Assembly: GCA_934754495.1 (NCBI GenBank)
Contig: CAKVHW010000002.1
Span: forward strand, 1-64,000
Origin: an uncultured Clostridia bacterium
GTDB taxonomy: Bacteria > Bacillota > Clostridia > Christensenellales > UBA1242
DNA: 64,000 nucleotides
Reading direction: 5' to 3'
In this document: positions 10,728-19,700 of the stretch, in pieces
How positions within the stretch are numbered: the stretch's first letter is position 1
How the letters are laid out: each line of letters begins with the position of its first letter
Notes under the pieces: model-generated
Told to the model about the DNA's origin: nothing
The model's input: only the letters and a program-made list of their open reading frames with translations
The model's database searches: none
Position numbers and translations under genes: made by a program

Positions 10728-10761
10728 AAAAAATGCCACTAAATAAATAATGGCATTTTTA
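10728..10761 (-). terminator. Terminator overlapping the ftsQ stop codon
   Basis: Hairpin AAAAATGCCA / TGGCATTTTT with an A/T loop. The 5' arm contains the ftsQ stop (10759-10761). With the promoter just downstream it separates ftsQ from ftsAZ. Confidence 0.85.
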
Positions 10762-11529
10762 CGCTTCGTATTCGGATTTTATAACCCCATTTACAGCATA
10801 AACTGTAAGCGAGCCAGTCTCTTTTTGTAGGTTTGTAAGTTGGGTATCAAATATGCCAATTGCATACTTAATTTTGTCTAGTAATTGGCTTGTGATTTTG
10901 TTTACTTTAATTGTAACCCCACGCATTACAAATTCAAGGTTTTCATTGTAGCCTGTTACGTCAATTTTCACTGATTTAAGGTTATTTTTAATATCAATTG
11001 ATTCATATCCGCTTGCTAAAAGCCCAGTTGTAAGAGAGTTTAAAACCGTGCCAACATAGCCCAAATTAGCCACTTTTGATACTTCAAAACTTCCGCTTGG
11101 AAATGTGTAATTAACCACCTCAACAGCGACCGTACCGCCAAGGTTTGCGTCACTAGAACTTCTCAAAACCTTGCAATCGCCGTCAAGAATATAGTGCAAG
11201 TTATCTCTCACCTTAATTGAATAAAGTTCTTGCCTTTCAGCAGTATGAACAACAAGTTTGTTTGGAAATTTTATTTCAAGCCCAACAACTTTTAAGTATG
11301 GAAAATCAGCTTCAAGTTTTTCTTTAATGCTTGTTTTGTCAACCAAAAACACACTCTCGCCTTTCTTCACATCTTTAATAATTGTTTCATCACTTTCGGT
11401 AAAAATTGCCTTGGTTGTTAGCCAATTTACTTGAACTTTTTTCACGGTAAAAACAGTGCTACACAAAACTGCAATTAGCACCAAAAAAGCAAAAATCGAT
11501 AACAAAATAATTAAACGTTTGTTTTTCAT
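10759..11529 (-). CDS. ftsQ: Cell division protein FtsQ/DivIB
   Basis: 256 aa. A short cytoplasmic tail (MKNKR), one membrane segment (about residues 6-26), then an extracellular POTRA-type domain (KKVQVNWLTTKAIFTESDETI...FPYLKVVGLEIKFPNKLVVHTAERQELYSI) and a beta-domain. Its division-complex role with FtsL and FtsB/DivIC is known of the family. The site between murA and ftsA matches dcw order. The Shine-Dalgarno is weak (CAGGT). Confidence 0.85.
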   Translation of the reverse strand: MKNKRLIILLSIFAFLVLIAVLCSTVFTVKKVQVNWLTTKAIFTESDETIIKDVKKGESVFLVDKTSIKEKLEADFPYLKVVGLEIKFPNKLVVHTAERQELYSIKVRDNLHYILDGDCKVLRSSSDANLGGTVAVEVVNYTFPSGSFEVSKVANLGYVGTVLNSLTTGLLASGYESIDIKNNLKSVKIDVTGYNENLEFVMRGVTIKVNKITSQLLDKIKYAIGIFDTQLTNLQKETGSLTVYAVNGVIKSEYEA

Positions 11530-11598
11530 AATTTTACCTGATTTACAGGTTCATTATATCAAAAAATATTAAAATTTCAAATAAAATCTAGGTTATTA

Positions 11599-12861
11599 CT
11601 ACAACATTTTGTTTAATCTTGTTATATTTGCACCCAGTTTTGACAAATCTTCTTCTATTTTAAAGTACCCACGGTCTATGTGTCCAGCCTCTTCAACAGT
11701 TGTGTATCCGTCCGCCGATAGCCCTGCAAGCACTAGCCCAGCCCCACCACGCAAGTCACTAGCCACAACAGTTGCACCATATAGTTTTGACACACCTTGC
11801 ACAACAGCGGTCTTATCTTTGAGGGTGATGTCTGCACCCATCTTTATTAGTTCGGTGCAAATTTTGTACCTTGTTTCAAACAAGTTTTCCGAAATCACAC
11901 TTGTGCCTTTGCTAATGGTCTGCAGTGCCAAAAACTGACTTTGCAAATCGGTCGGAAAACCAGGATATGGCATTGTTTCTATTTTAGGCACACTTTTTAG
12001 TCTACCACTTCCCACCACACTTATTATGTCCTTTTTACTAGTCACCTTAAGCCCGGTTTGTTTAAGGCTGTTTATTAAAGCCACATTGTGCATTGGAATC
12101 GTGTTTTTAAGCCTTACTTTTCCGCCAGCCATTGCACATGCAAGTACGTATGTACCTGTTATTATTCGGTCAGGAATAGGTGTAAATTCTACACTGTGCA
12201 ATTTTTCCACGCCATACACTTCAATTACTGACGTTCCAGCACCCACAACACAAGCCCCCATTGCATTTAAAAAGTTTTGCAAATCCACAATTTCAGGCTC
12301 TTTTGCCACATTGTTTATTGTAGTTTTTCCTTTCAAAAAAACACTTGCCATCATAAGGTTTTCAGTTGCTCCAACGCTAGGAAAATCAAGATGTATGTTG
12401 CCCGCCTTCATATTAGTTCCATCACAAATTATGTAGCCATGCTTTTCGTCAATTTTTGCATTTAACTCCCGCAACCCCTTTAAATGCAAATCAATAGGAC
12501 GTATTCCAATGTTGCACCCACCAGGATATGCCACTTTTGCCCTTTTAAATCTAGACAAAAGCGGTCCCAACATAAAAATAGACGACCTTACTTTTTTAGT
12601 AAAAATCTCATCAACAAAACATTTATTTGCGTCTTTTAAATTTATGTACAAGCTATCGCCGTTATGATCCGCCTTAGCACCAAGACTTTCTAAAATCTTT
12701 ATCATATAATTTACATCAGTATAACACGCACACTTATTTAGCACCACACAGCCGTCACACATAATACTGCCTGCAAGTATTGGCAATAGCGAATTTTTTG
12801 CAGATGTAATTTCACATTCGCCATTAAGTTTTACCCCACCTTCAATATGTAAAATATCCAT
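11599..12861 (-). CDS. murA: UDP-N-acetylglucosamine 1-carboxyvinyltransferase MurA
   Basis: 420 aa. First committed step of peptidoglycan synthesis: enolpyruvyl transfer from PEP to UDP-GlcNAc in the cytosol. The EPSP-synthase-like double barrel is recognisable from ITSAKNSLLPILAGSI and the catalytic loop YPGGCNIGIRPIDLHL with the conserved Cys (the fosfomycin target residue). The start at 12861 has GAGGTG five bases upstream; an in-frame start 48 bases earlier has none. It begins the second half of the split dcw cluster, directly upstream of ftsQ. Confidence 0.96.
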   Translation of the reverse strand: MDILHIEGGVKLNGECEITSAKNSLLPILAGSIMCDGCVVLNKCACYTDVNYMIKILESLGAKADHNGDSLYINLKDANKCFVDEIFTKKVRSSIFMLGPLLSRFKRAKVAYPGGCNIGIRPIDLHLKGLRELNAKIDEKHGYIICDGTNMKAGNIHLDFPSVGATENLMMASVFLKGKTTINNVAKEPEIVDLQNFLNAMGACVVGAGTSVIEVYGVEKLHSVEFTPIPDRIITGTYVLACAMAGGKVRLKNTIPMHNVALINSLKQTGLKVTSKKDIISVVGSGRLKSVPKIETMPYPGFPTDLQSQFLALQTISKGTSVISENLFETRYKICTELIKMGADITLKDKTAVVQGVSKLYGATVVASDLRGGAGLVLAGLSADGYTTVEEAGHIDRGYFKIEEDLSKLGANITRLNKML

Positions 12862-12953
12862 GTTCACCTCAACAAAACCTTCATACTTTATTGTATGGAT
12901 ATTTCCCATATATTGTTACATTTTACACCCTTTGCATAGTACCCACTTAAGAA

Positions 12954-12986
12954 CAAAAAATCGCCTAGAAATAGGCGGTTTTTTTG
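12954..12986 (-). terminator. Terminator of the accessory block
   Basis: Hairpin AAACCGCCTA / TAGGCGATTT with T-runs. On the minus strand it ends the 14915-12993 transcript before murA. Confidence 0.85.
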
Positions 12987-12992
12987 TTTTCA

Positions 12993-13418
12993 CTATCTTG
13001 TCATTGTGTTTTCGTTTGTATTAATTTTTACACATTCACATTCTTTGTAGTAGTATTTGGTTGGAATTTCGGTTAGTGGTTTAATATCATTTCTAATTTG
13101 TTGTTCACCAGCAGTGAAATAAGAAATTCTGCCGTGTCTATCTGGGTAAATAGGATAATTTTTAATATCTTCGCCGCATTCGGTTTCAATTGTTCCATAT
13201 CTATTATTATTAACTTGAATGCCTGCGTGCTTTACTTTGTGCAAAATATAATCATCATTTTCGTTTTTAGCAATGACATATTTTATCTCTTGATTAACAA
13301 AATTGTCATACATAATACTATCTTCGCTTTTAGGTATTTCACAACCACTGCCAACCCCAGCCGTAATGGAAGCCGCAGCAATAACGCTAGCAATCTTTAA
13401 CATCTTTTCTTTTTTCAT
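12993..13418 (-). CDS. Putative lipoprotein or secreted protein, 141 aa
   Basis: Not a recognised family. The N-terminus MKKEKMLKIASVIAAASITAG is a typical export signal, and GVGSGC at about residues 21-26 may be an atypical lipobox, with Gly rather than Leu at -3. The mature part is hydrophilic with paired cysteines in KECECVKI near the C-terminus. GGAG lies seven bases before the ATG. Only 22 bases separate it from the upstream mTERF-like gene, so it probably shares the promoter at 14934-14962. Confidence 0.75.
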   Translation of the reverse strand: MKKEKMLKIASVIAAASITAGVGSGCEIPKSEDSIMYDNFVNQEIKYVIAKNENDDYILHKVKHAGIQVNNNRYGTIETECGEDIKNYPIYPDRHGRISYFTAGEQQIRNDIKPLTEIPTKYYYKECECVKINTNENTMTR

Positions 13419-13440
13419 ATTGTTACTCCATCATAAAAAG

Positions 13441-13734
13441 TTAGATAATATAAGGATCTTGCTTCAATATCTCTTCTATATCACCATATTCGTTTTTTAG
13501 TTTCAACAAATCTTCTTCAAGGTCTTTTGGAGAGCCTACAAAAAGATTTGGATTTGCAAGCAACAAGACATCTAAATCCTCTTCTGGATATCCATACTTG
13601 GTAAACAGCGATACATTTTCAATAAACTCGTCATAACTTAGAACATTCATCATAGGTGCAATATTTACAATATCATTTATTTCCAAAATTGAAATATCAT
13701 ATTTTTTAATAAAGTTTATTATATTTCTATTCAT
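13441..13734 (-). CDS. Small mTERF-like helical-repeat protein, 97 aa
   Basis: The sequence reads as about two to three mTERF-type helical units: NVSLFTKYGYPEEDLDVLLLANPNLFVGSPKDL, then LLKLKNEYGDIEEILKQDPYII. The features are a helix, a turn with a Leu/Ile-rich second helix, and an N/D-P pair before the next unit. Its ATG overlaps the stop of the upstream repeat gene by one base (TAATG), so the two are translationally coupled and may act together (inference). No signal or membrane segment. Confidence 0.75.
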   Translation of the reverse strand: MNRNIINFIKKYDISILEINDIVNIAPMMNVLSYDEFIENVSLFTKYGYPEEDLDVLLLANPNLFVGSPKDLEEDLLKLKNEYGDIEEILKQDPYII

Positions 13735-14915
13735 TATTTGCCACCATATTCTTTTTCAAAATAGTTTTTCTCTTCACTATTAAAATCCGCCATCTCTTCA
13801 TTTTTTACAGCATTCTTTAAGCCCTGTATTACATTTAAATCAATTTTGTATTTTTCCATCAATTCTTCGCTTTCAACACCATGTCTTTTTGCAAATGTTT
13901 TTTCATCCATTCTCAAATCGTCAAGTCTTAGTCGTCTTTTTGTCTTATCCGTCAAATATACCAATCTTGCATAAGTTTTATTTTGGCTTGTCATGAATGC
14001 CCCTGGTTTTGCCGTAATTTCTTCTCTTGTAGCCACAGTTCTCAATATCAAATATCTTATTTTTAAACAATTCTCAGGCACTGCCAGTATTTTAGGCCCA
14101 TCCACTAGTGCTTCTTTTGGAATATTTAAATCTTTAATTTGTCCATGTTTCTTTTTAATACTTTCATCAGAAAGACTTAATAAAGCAGGTTGGGTTTTTA
14201 GCATCTTGCTAAAATCACTGTCTCCTAAATTAAATTCTTTCTTATAAAATTCCTTCTTTTTACACACACTTTCTTCTAAAAGACCTAATAATTGCGGTAG
14301 CATTTTTAGTATCTTATTAAAATCGTTGCCACTTAAACTAAATTCTTTCTTATAAAATTCCTTCTTTCTACAAACACTTTCTTCTGAAAAAGATAATAAT
14401 GCCGGTAGAACTTTTAACATCTTACTAAAATCATTATCATTTAAATCAAATTCCTTCTTATAAAATTCTTCCTTACTCTTTACACTTTCTTCTGAATAAC
14501 CTAATAATGTAGGTAGAATTTTCAACATCTTATTAAAATCGTTGTCACTTAAACTAAATTCTTTCTTATAAAATTCCTTCTTTTTACACACACTTTCTTC
14601 TAAAAGACCTAATAATGTAGGTAGAATTTTTAGTATCTTATTAAAATCGTTGCCACTTAAACTAAATTCTTTCTTATAGAATTCCTTTTTTCTACAAACA
14701 CTTTCTTCTGAATAACCTAATAAAGCAGGTAGGCTTTTTAGCATCTTATTAAAATCATCGTCGCTTAAATTAAATTCTTTCTTATAAAATTCTGCTTTTG
14801 ACAAAACGTCTTTCTCATCATTGATGTAATTTATACGATTTAAAATCTCAAATTTGTTTTCTATTTCACTTTGTGTCCAACCAAAATACTTTATTAATAT
14901 CTCTTCAATTTTCAT
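13734..14915 (-). CDS. Tandem mTERF-like repeat protein, 393 aa
   Basis: Six to seven near-identical 36-residue units fill about residues 40-260. The consensus is roughly FYKKEFxLSDNDFNKMLK, then LPTLLGYSEESV and K/R-rich linkage. The hxxhLKxxPxLL pattern with a conserved Pro is that of mTERF superhelical repeats, which bind nucleic acid in mitochondria and chloroplasts. The C-terminal third (about 260-393) is non-repetitive and basic, including EEITAKPGAFMTSQNKTYAR. AAGGGG precedes the ATG, and a perfect promoter lies upstream. The function in this bacterium is unknown; the family match is by eye. Confidence 0.75.
   Translation of the reverse strand: MKIEEILIKYFGWTQSEIENKFEILNRINYINDEKDVLSKAEFYKKEFNLSDDDFNKMLKSLPALLGYSEESVCRKKEFYKKEFSLSGNDFNKILKILPTLLGLLEESVCKKKEFYKKEFSLSDNDFNKMLKILPTLLGYSEESVKSKEEFYKKEFDLNDNDFSKMLKVLPALLSFSEESVCRKKEFYKKEFSLSGNDFNKILKMLPQLLGLLEESVCKKKEFYKKEFNLGDSDFSKMLKTQPALLSLSDESIKKKHGQIKDLNIPKEALVDGPKILAVPENCLKIRYLILRTVATREEITAKPGAFMTSQNKTYARLVYLTDKTKRRLRLDDLRMDEKTFAKRHGVESEELMEKYKIDLNVIQGLKNAVKNEEMADFNSEEKNYFEKEYGGK
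14160..14800 (-). repeat. 108-bp tandem coding repeats
   Basis: Six or so units of 108 bp (36 codons) within the mTERF-like gene. Several are almost identical at DNA level, for example around 14250-14350 and 14570-14670, which suggests recent unit duplication and possible copy-number change. Confidence 0.85.
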
Positions 14916-14933
14916 ACTTTTCCCCTTATGTTA

Positions 14934-14962
14934 ATTATACATTAAACTGACCAACTCGTCAA
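14934..14962 (-). promoter_or_regulatory. Sigma-A promoter of the mTERF-like pair
   Basis: -35 TTGACG at 14957-14962, 17-base spacer, perfect TATAAT at 14934-14939, minus strand. Confidence 0.85.
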
Positions 14963-15090
14963 GAATTATCTTTTTGCCAATCACACACCAAATTAGTGTC
15001 AAAAACAATAAAACTCTCATTTTATATTAACCCCTCAAAAAGTTTTTTTTATTTATGAAAAACCCCATCATTTTGTACTTATTCTTAAAA

Positions 15091-15123
15091 ACAAAAAAGC
15101 AGAGATTTTACTCCCTGCTTTTA
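15091..15123 (-). terminator. Terminator after the flavin-binding-type gene
   Basis: Hairpin AAAGCAG / CTGCTTT followed by T on the minus strand, overlapping the end of the 15121 gene. Confidence 0.8.
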
Positions 15124-15498
15124 CCCATTAGATTGCTCAACTTTTGTTACAGACACAACAACAATAGAATGAACTTTTAACTCTGGCGGTAAATTGTTTG
15201 CCTCTTCAAAACACTTTATATTATCAAACAGCTCACCTTTATCATAAATATTTGCAATTCCTTCAATTTTGTATTGTAAGTCATCTCTTTGCGGAATGAA
15301 AACATTAATAAAACACCTATTATTTTCTTTAATATTTTGTATTGTTTTATTCATTTGAATATTAGAAATTACAATGCTTTCACTTGTTATTTTAGAGGGA
15401 ATTACATAAATGCTTCTAGGCTGTCCATCTTTTGAAGCCGTAGAAAAAACTATTTTACCAGCCAAATTAATATTCTCAATTTGTTCATTATTTAACAT
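15121..15498 (-). CDS. Pyridoxamine 5'-phosphate oxidase-like (FMN-binding split barrel) protein, 125 aa
   Basis: Opens MLNNEQIENINLAGKIVFSTASKDGQPRSIYVIPSKI. The pattern of a strand, STASKDGQPR and the next strand is typical of small PNPOx-like split-barrel proteins that bind flavin. The later YKIEGIANIYDKGE also fits. The substrate is unknown. The start at 15498 is set by GGAG, seven bases upstream. It lies 13 bases after the methyltransferase gene, so the two form an operon inserted in the dcw cluster. Confidence 0.75.
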   Translation of the reverse strand: MLNNEQIENINLAGKIVFSTASKDGQPRSIYVIPSKITSESIVISNIQMNKTIQNIKENNRCFINVFIPQRDDLQYKIEGIANIYDKGELFDNIKCFEEANNLPPELKVHSIVVVSVTKVEQSNG

Positions 15499-15511
15499 TA
15501 CATTACTCCAT

Positions 15512-16144
15512 TTAATTTTCACATTGAAAAACCATAAATCCAGATGCATAACTTGATGCACTATTACTATCACCCACAACATTGAATTCATTTACAACAA
15601 AGCCATTTTCTTTTAATAATCCTTCAACCTTTTTAGGTGACATATAATTGTAATAAATTTTATAATTTTCATTTAATTCTTCTGTAAAAATATGCTCACC
15701 CTCATTCTTTGGGATATCCATAATTATACAAAATTTTCCACCAATTTTAAGCCAATTTTTTACTTTGTGTAAAACTTTTCTTATGTCGGCATCTGGCAAA
15801 TGAAAAAGCATATCTTTAGTAAATACACCATCATATTTTTTATCTGTTTCATATTCACAAATATCAGCACAAACAAATTTTGAATTTGGAAACTTTTTCC
15901 TTGCCAGTTTTAAGATATTCTCCGAAAAATCTATACCCGTTACATCATATCCATGTTCGGTTAAGTAGTTTGTAATTTTACCAGCTCCACAACCAATCTC
16001 TAAAACAATATTTCCATCAAGATTATTTTTAAAATCATCAATATAGGTAATATATTCAGCAATCTTTGAATAATGCTCAGCATATATGCTTGCAATTTCA
16101 TCATAATCGCTTTTTACAATATTCCTTTTTTCTAAATCAGTCAT
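15512..16144 (-). CDS. Class I SAM-dependent methyltransferase, 211 aa
   Basis: Rossmann-fold methyltransferase. Motif I VLEIGCGAGKITNYL is at about residues 47-61, motif II VTGIDFSENIL follows, and the acidic FVCADICEYE and KYDGVFTKDMLFHLPD motifs are present. This is the general methyltransf_11/25 layout for small-molecule substrates; the substrate is not predictable. The start at 16144 has GGGGAA three bases upstream. First gene of the five-gene insertion between ftsW and murA. Confidence 0.88.
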   Translation of the reverse strand: MTDLEKRNIVKSDYDEIASIYAEHYSKIAEYITYIDDFKNNLDGNIVLEIGCGAGKITNYLTEHGYDVTGIDFSENILKLARKKFPNSKFVCADICEYETDKKYDGVFTKDMLFHLPDADIRKVLHKVKNWLKIGGKFCIIMDIPKNEGEHIFTEELNENYKIYYNYMSPKKVEGLLKENGFVVNEFNVVGDSNSASSYASGFMVFQCEN

Positions 16145-16214
16145 AACTTCCCCTATAGAATTATAATACCATAAATATGCACAAAAGTACATTTATTTAA
16201 TCCTAAATATAATA

Positions 16215-16247
16215 TAAAAAAGTGAGATATTTTACTCTCACTTTTAA
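16215..16247 (-). terminator. Terminator after ftsW
   Basis: Hairpin AAAAGTGAGA / TCTCACTTTT on the minus strand with a T-run. It ends the upstream half of the dcw operon. Confidence 0.85.
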
Positions 16248-16275
16248 AAATTTTTTATTAGTATAATACTCTATC

Positions 16276-17415
16276 CTATTTGGCCAGTATTTTTTTCTTT
16301 TGCAATTTAAAAGGTGTAATCTTGTAAGAAAGTCTTTCGTTGTTTGCCACGTTAAACAGTATCCCCATTGCACCCATAAACATAATAAGGCTTGTTCCAC
16401 CTGCCGAAATGAATGGAAGCGGAATGCCAGTTGGCGGAATTGAGCCTGTGACCACTGCAATGTTTATGAGCAGTTGTGCACTAAGCACGGCCGTTATACC
16501 AAATGCCAAATAACCACCTAGCCTATCATTTGCATTGTGTGCAATCTTAATGCCTTCATAAATTAGCAGTATGTATAGTAAGCACAAAACCACACACCCC
16601 ACAAAACCAAACTCTTCACCAATTATTGAAAATATAAAATCACTTTCGCTAAACGGCAAAAATAAGTATTTTTGTCTACTATTAAAAAGACCCACTCCAA
16701 ATAGCCCACCAGAACCAAGCGAGTAAAGTGATTGAATTAATTGAAAGCCCTCTTCTTGTGGATTAGCCCACGGATTTAAAAACGCAGTAAGTCGTTGTAA
16801 TCTATATGGCTCAATTATAATAAGAACTGGCACCATAAGTAATGCCGGAATTGCAATAAGCATAAAATGTTTTAATTTTATACCGCCCACAAAAAGCATT
16901 GCAATCATAACCATTCCCACACAAAGCGTAACACTTAAATTAGGCTCCAACAAAATAAGCAAACAAATACAACCGCCCGAAATAAGTACTGGAAGCAACC
17001 CTTTAAATGTTTTCATCTTGTTGTAATTTTTACTCATATAACATGATGCAAAAATCACAAACCCAAACTTAGCAATCTCGCTACTTTGGATTGTAAAAAA
17101 TCCAAAACCAACCCAGCGTCTTGCGCCATTAGATGTTACCCCTATTCCTGGCACAAATACAAGAGCCAGCAAAACAGCCGAAACAATGATTATAGTCCAC
17201 CTAAATTTATAAAACTTGTGATAATCTATCCTACTAAAAATAGCAAATAAAATACAACCAATTAAAAACCCTATTACTTGCTTTTTAACAAAATAAAACT
17301 TGTCGCCATACTTAACAGACGCACCATAATAACTTGCACTGTATATCATCAAGAGTCCAAACAAACACAACAATACCATATAGATAATAATTCGTTTGTT
17401 TTTTAGTTTACTCAT
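16276..17415 (-). CDS. ftsW: FtsW/SpoVE-type lipid II polymerase (SEDS glycosyltransferase)
   Basis: 379 aa with about ten membrane segments. SEDS family signatures: NGARRWVGFGFFTIQSSEIAK, then FSESDFIFSIIGEEFGFVG, and TGIPLPFISAGGTSLIM near the C-terminus. Its glycan-strand polymerisation with a class B PBP is known of the family; spoVD lies upstream in the same operon, so the pair may serve the septum, the spore cortex, or both. The ATG at 17415 overlaps the murD end by 8 bases. murG, which usually follows, is absent. Confidence 0.92.
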   Translation of the reverse strand: MSKLKNKRIIIYMVLLCLFGLLMIYSASYYGASVKYGDKFYFVKKQVIGFLIGCILFAIFSRIDYHKFYKFRWTIIIVSAVLLALVFVPGIGVTSNGARRWVGFGFFTIQSSEIAKFGFVIFASCYMSKNYNKMKTFKGLLPVLISGGCICLLILLEPNLSVTLCVGMVMIAMLFVGGIKLKHFMLIAIPALLMVPVLIIIEPYRLQRLTAFLNPWANPQEEGFQLIQSLYSLGSGGLFGVGLFNSRQKYLFLPFSESDFIFSIIGEEFGFVGCVVLCLLYILLIYEGIKIAHNANDRLGGYLAFGITAVLSAQLLINIAVVTGSIPPTGIPLPFISAGGTSLIMFMGAMGILFNVANNERLSYKITPFKLQKKKILAK

Positions 17416-18703
17416 TATCACCCACCATCTCGTTAACTATTTTCTTGAAATATTCACCACGTTTATCATATCCGTTAAATTCATCAAAACTGGCACATGC
17501 TGGCGAAAACAATACAGTATCGCCTATATTTATGACATTATGTAATATGTTTTTGACATTATGTAACCATTTTACATTGTAAACCATAAGATTAAATTTT
17601 TTACAAATTTTGTATATTTTCTTACCACTTTTACCAAATGTAATTATTTTAGTTACATTATGTGGTAATTTTGATATTAGTTCATTAAAGTTAAAATCCT
17701 TATTTAAACCACCCAAAAGTAGCACAATATTTCCATTTAAAGTTTCCACAGCCTTTAGTGTTGCATGCGGATTAGTAGCCTTACTATCATCAATATATGT
17801 CACACCATTAAACTTTTTAAACACTTCCAATCTATGCGGAACACATGGTTCATTTAACTCAATTTTATTAAGAAATTCCAAATCCAAATTAAGCGATTTT
17901 AACACACATGCCACTGCTAAAATATTATCAGCGTATGTATAATTAAGTAATCTTTCATTAATTTTAATGGTCTTTTCACCTTTAAAATACAAAGTATTAT
18001 TTTTAATTTCAAATCCATTTTTCGTATTAAAATTTGTTTGACTTCCAGCAATTTCACCGCTTATTTTTTCGCAATTTTTGTCCGCCATATTTAGTACAAC
18101 ACAATCTGAATTATCACAATTTTTAAATAATGACTTTTTTAATTCTATGTAGTTTTCTACTGTTTTGTGTCTATCTAAATGGTCTTTATCCACATTTAAA
18201 AGCACATTTACATATGGTGCAAATCTATCGGTTGTTTCTAGTTGAAAAGAACTTACTTCACACACAATATAATCTAAGTCTACTTTGTATGCATTAGTAA
18301 GTGGTTCACCAATATTCCCATATGCTCCACTTTTATAACCGGCAGTTTTTAATGCTTCATTTATTAGTCGTACTGTTGTTGTTTTTCCGTTAGTCCCAGT
18401 TACAGCAATCACATCTGCACTTGTAAACCAAAAACCAAATTCAAGCTCTCCAATAACTTTAACCCCAAGTTGTTCTGCAAGTTTTACATACTTATCGTAT
18501 ATACTAACCGCCGGCGACAAAACAATAAGGTCAAATTGTTTTAAAACCCGTGCACTAAGTTTGTAAATATAATTACCACCATTCACTTTTATCTTCTTAT
18601 CGTAAATTTTGTATGGCACATTAATATCTTTAAGCACATTTTCAACAGCCCTACCACTTTTACCATACCCCCATATCAAAATATTTTTATAATCAAATTC
18701 CAT
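17408..18703 (-). CDS. murD: UDP-N-acetylmuramoylalanine-D-glutamate ligase MurD
   Basis: 431 aa. Mur ligase that adds D-Glu to UDP-MurNAc-L-Ala. N-terminal UDP-binding domain (ILIWGYGKSGRAVENVL), ATP loop VTGTNGKTTT near residue 100, central motifs EVSSFQLE and NVDKDHLDRH, and a C-terminal domain with YIDDSKATNPHAT and LLLGGLNKDFNF. All key motifs are intact. It lies 13 bases after mraY and overlaps the ftsW start. Confidence 0.95.
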   Translation of the reverse strand: MEFDYKNILIWGYGKSGRAVENVLKDINVPYKIYDKKIKVNGGNYIYKLSARVLKQFDLIVLSPAVSIYDKYVKLAEQLGVKVIGELEFGFWFTSADVIAVTGTNGKTTTVRLINEALKTAGYKSGAYGNIGEPLTNAYKVDLDYIVCEVSSFQLETTDRFAPYVNVLLNVDKDHLDRHKTVENYIELKKSLFKNCDNSDCVVLNMADKNCEKISGEIAGSQTNFNTKNGFEIKNNTLYFKGEKTIKINERLLNYTYADNILAVACVLKSLNLDLEFLNKIELNEPCVPHRLEVFKKFNGVTYIDDSKATNPHATLKAVETLNGNIVLLLGGLNKDFNFNELISKLPHNVTKIITFGKSGKKIYKICKKFNLMVYNVKWLHNVKNILHNVINIGDTVLFSPACASFDEFNGYDKRGEYFKKIVNEMVGDNE

Positions 18704-18716
18704 AATCCCCTCCTAT

Positions 18717-19700
18717 TTAAAAAATGATTATCGACACAAAAAGCATTACTATTGTAATTGCAACGTAGCAAAACACAATTTTTGTTTCCTTAAAACCACA
18801 TTGCTCATAATGATGATGCAGTGGTGCCATTTTAAAAATTCTCTTTTTAGTTAGTTTGTAATAACCTACTTGCAAAACAACCGACAAAGTATTAATTACA
18901 AACATTATCCCCACCGTAAACATCATTAGGTATAAATTTGTAAATGTAAGTACACTTGCCAAAAAACCGCCAAGTGCAAGAGAGCCAGTATCCCCCATAA
19001 AAACACTGGCAGGATTGCAGTTAAACACCAAATAACCAAGCAAAGCTCCACCTAAGGCAAAACAAATTAACACAATGTTTTGATATTCACCGTTTACAAC
19101 CTCCATGTTTTCACTTGAAATAAAGCTCATAACAATAAGCCCTATACACAGAACATTTACAAAACTCACACCACCAGCAAGTCCATCAAGCCCATCCGTC
19201 AAGTTCACACTATTTGTTACCGCCACAAAGAATATCACAACAAAAGGAATAATCCACCAACCCAAATTTAGTTTAGCACCTCCAAATGGCAGATAAATAT
19301 AATTACCCACCAATCCAGATTTATACACAAATACAGCAATAATTATAGCAATACCAAGTTGTCCAATAAATTTTTGATATGCCTTAAGCCCCTCATTGTG
19401 CTTAAACTTTATTTTTAAAAAATCATCTAAAAAGCCCAACAATCCATAAGCAAGTGTAACAAGTAGTATTACAGTAATTAATCTAGAATTATTATCAAAA
19501 ATTATAAAAAAGCACACAACAAGCGACAATATGAAAATTAGCCCACCCATTGTGGGTGTTCCCTGTTTTGCATAGTGCTTGTCTACATACGCAAGAATGT
19601 TCTGACCACACTTCAACTTTTTTATTAATCTAATAATTATCGGTGCAATTACAACCGCAATTAAAAAACCGATAATGAAAATGTAATATTTATCCAACAC
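18717..19700 (-). CDS. mraY: Phospho-N-acetylmuramoyl-pentapeptide transferase MraY
   Basis: 327 aa with about ten membrane helices. Makes lipid I at the inner membrane face. Motifs: YVDKHYAKQGTPTMGGLIF, FLDDFLKI, NSVNLTDGLDGLAGG, MGDTGSLALGG, and MAPLHHHYEQCG near the end. The start is GTG at 19700, overlapping the last 11 bases of murE, with AAAGGGA as ribosome site. A near copy of the TTTGCATAGTA word (one mismatch) occurs at the HYAK codons. Confidence 0.96.
   Translation of the reverse strand: MLDKYYIFIIGFLIAVVIAPIIIRLIKKLKCGQNILAYVDKHYAKQGTPTMGGLIFILSLVVCFFIIFDNNSRLITVILLVTLAYGLLGFLDDFLKIKFKHNEGLKAYQKFIGQLGIAIIIAVFVYKSGLVGNYIYLPFGGAKLNLGWWIIPFVVIFFVAVTNSVNLTDGLDGLAGGVSFVNVLCIGLIVMSFISSENMEVVNGEYQNIVLICFALGGALLGYLVFNCNPASVFMGDTGSLALGGFLASVLTFTNLYLMMFTVGIMFVINTLSVVLQVGYYKLTKKRIFKMAPLHHHYEQCGFKETKIVFCYVAITIVMLFVSIIIF

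Noticed and set aside
14160..14800. Regular repeats that might suggest a CRISPR array
   Set aside because: Units are 108 bp, keep the reading frame and encode near-identical protein repeats without spacers.
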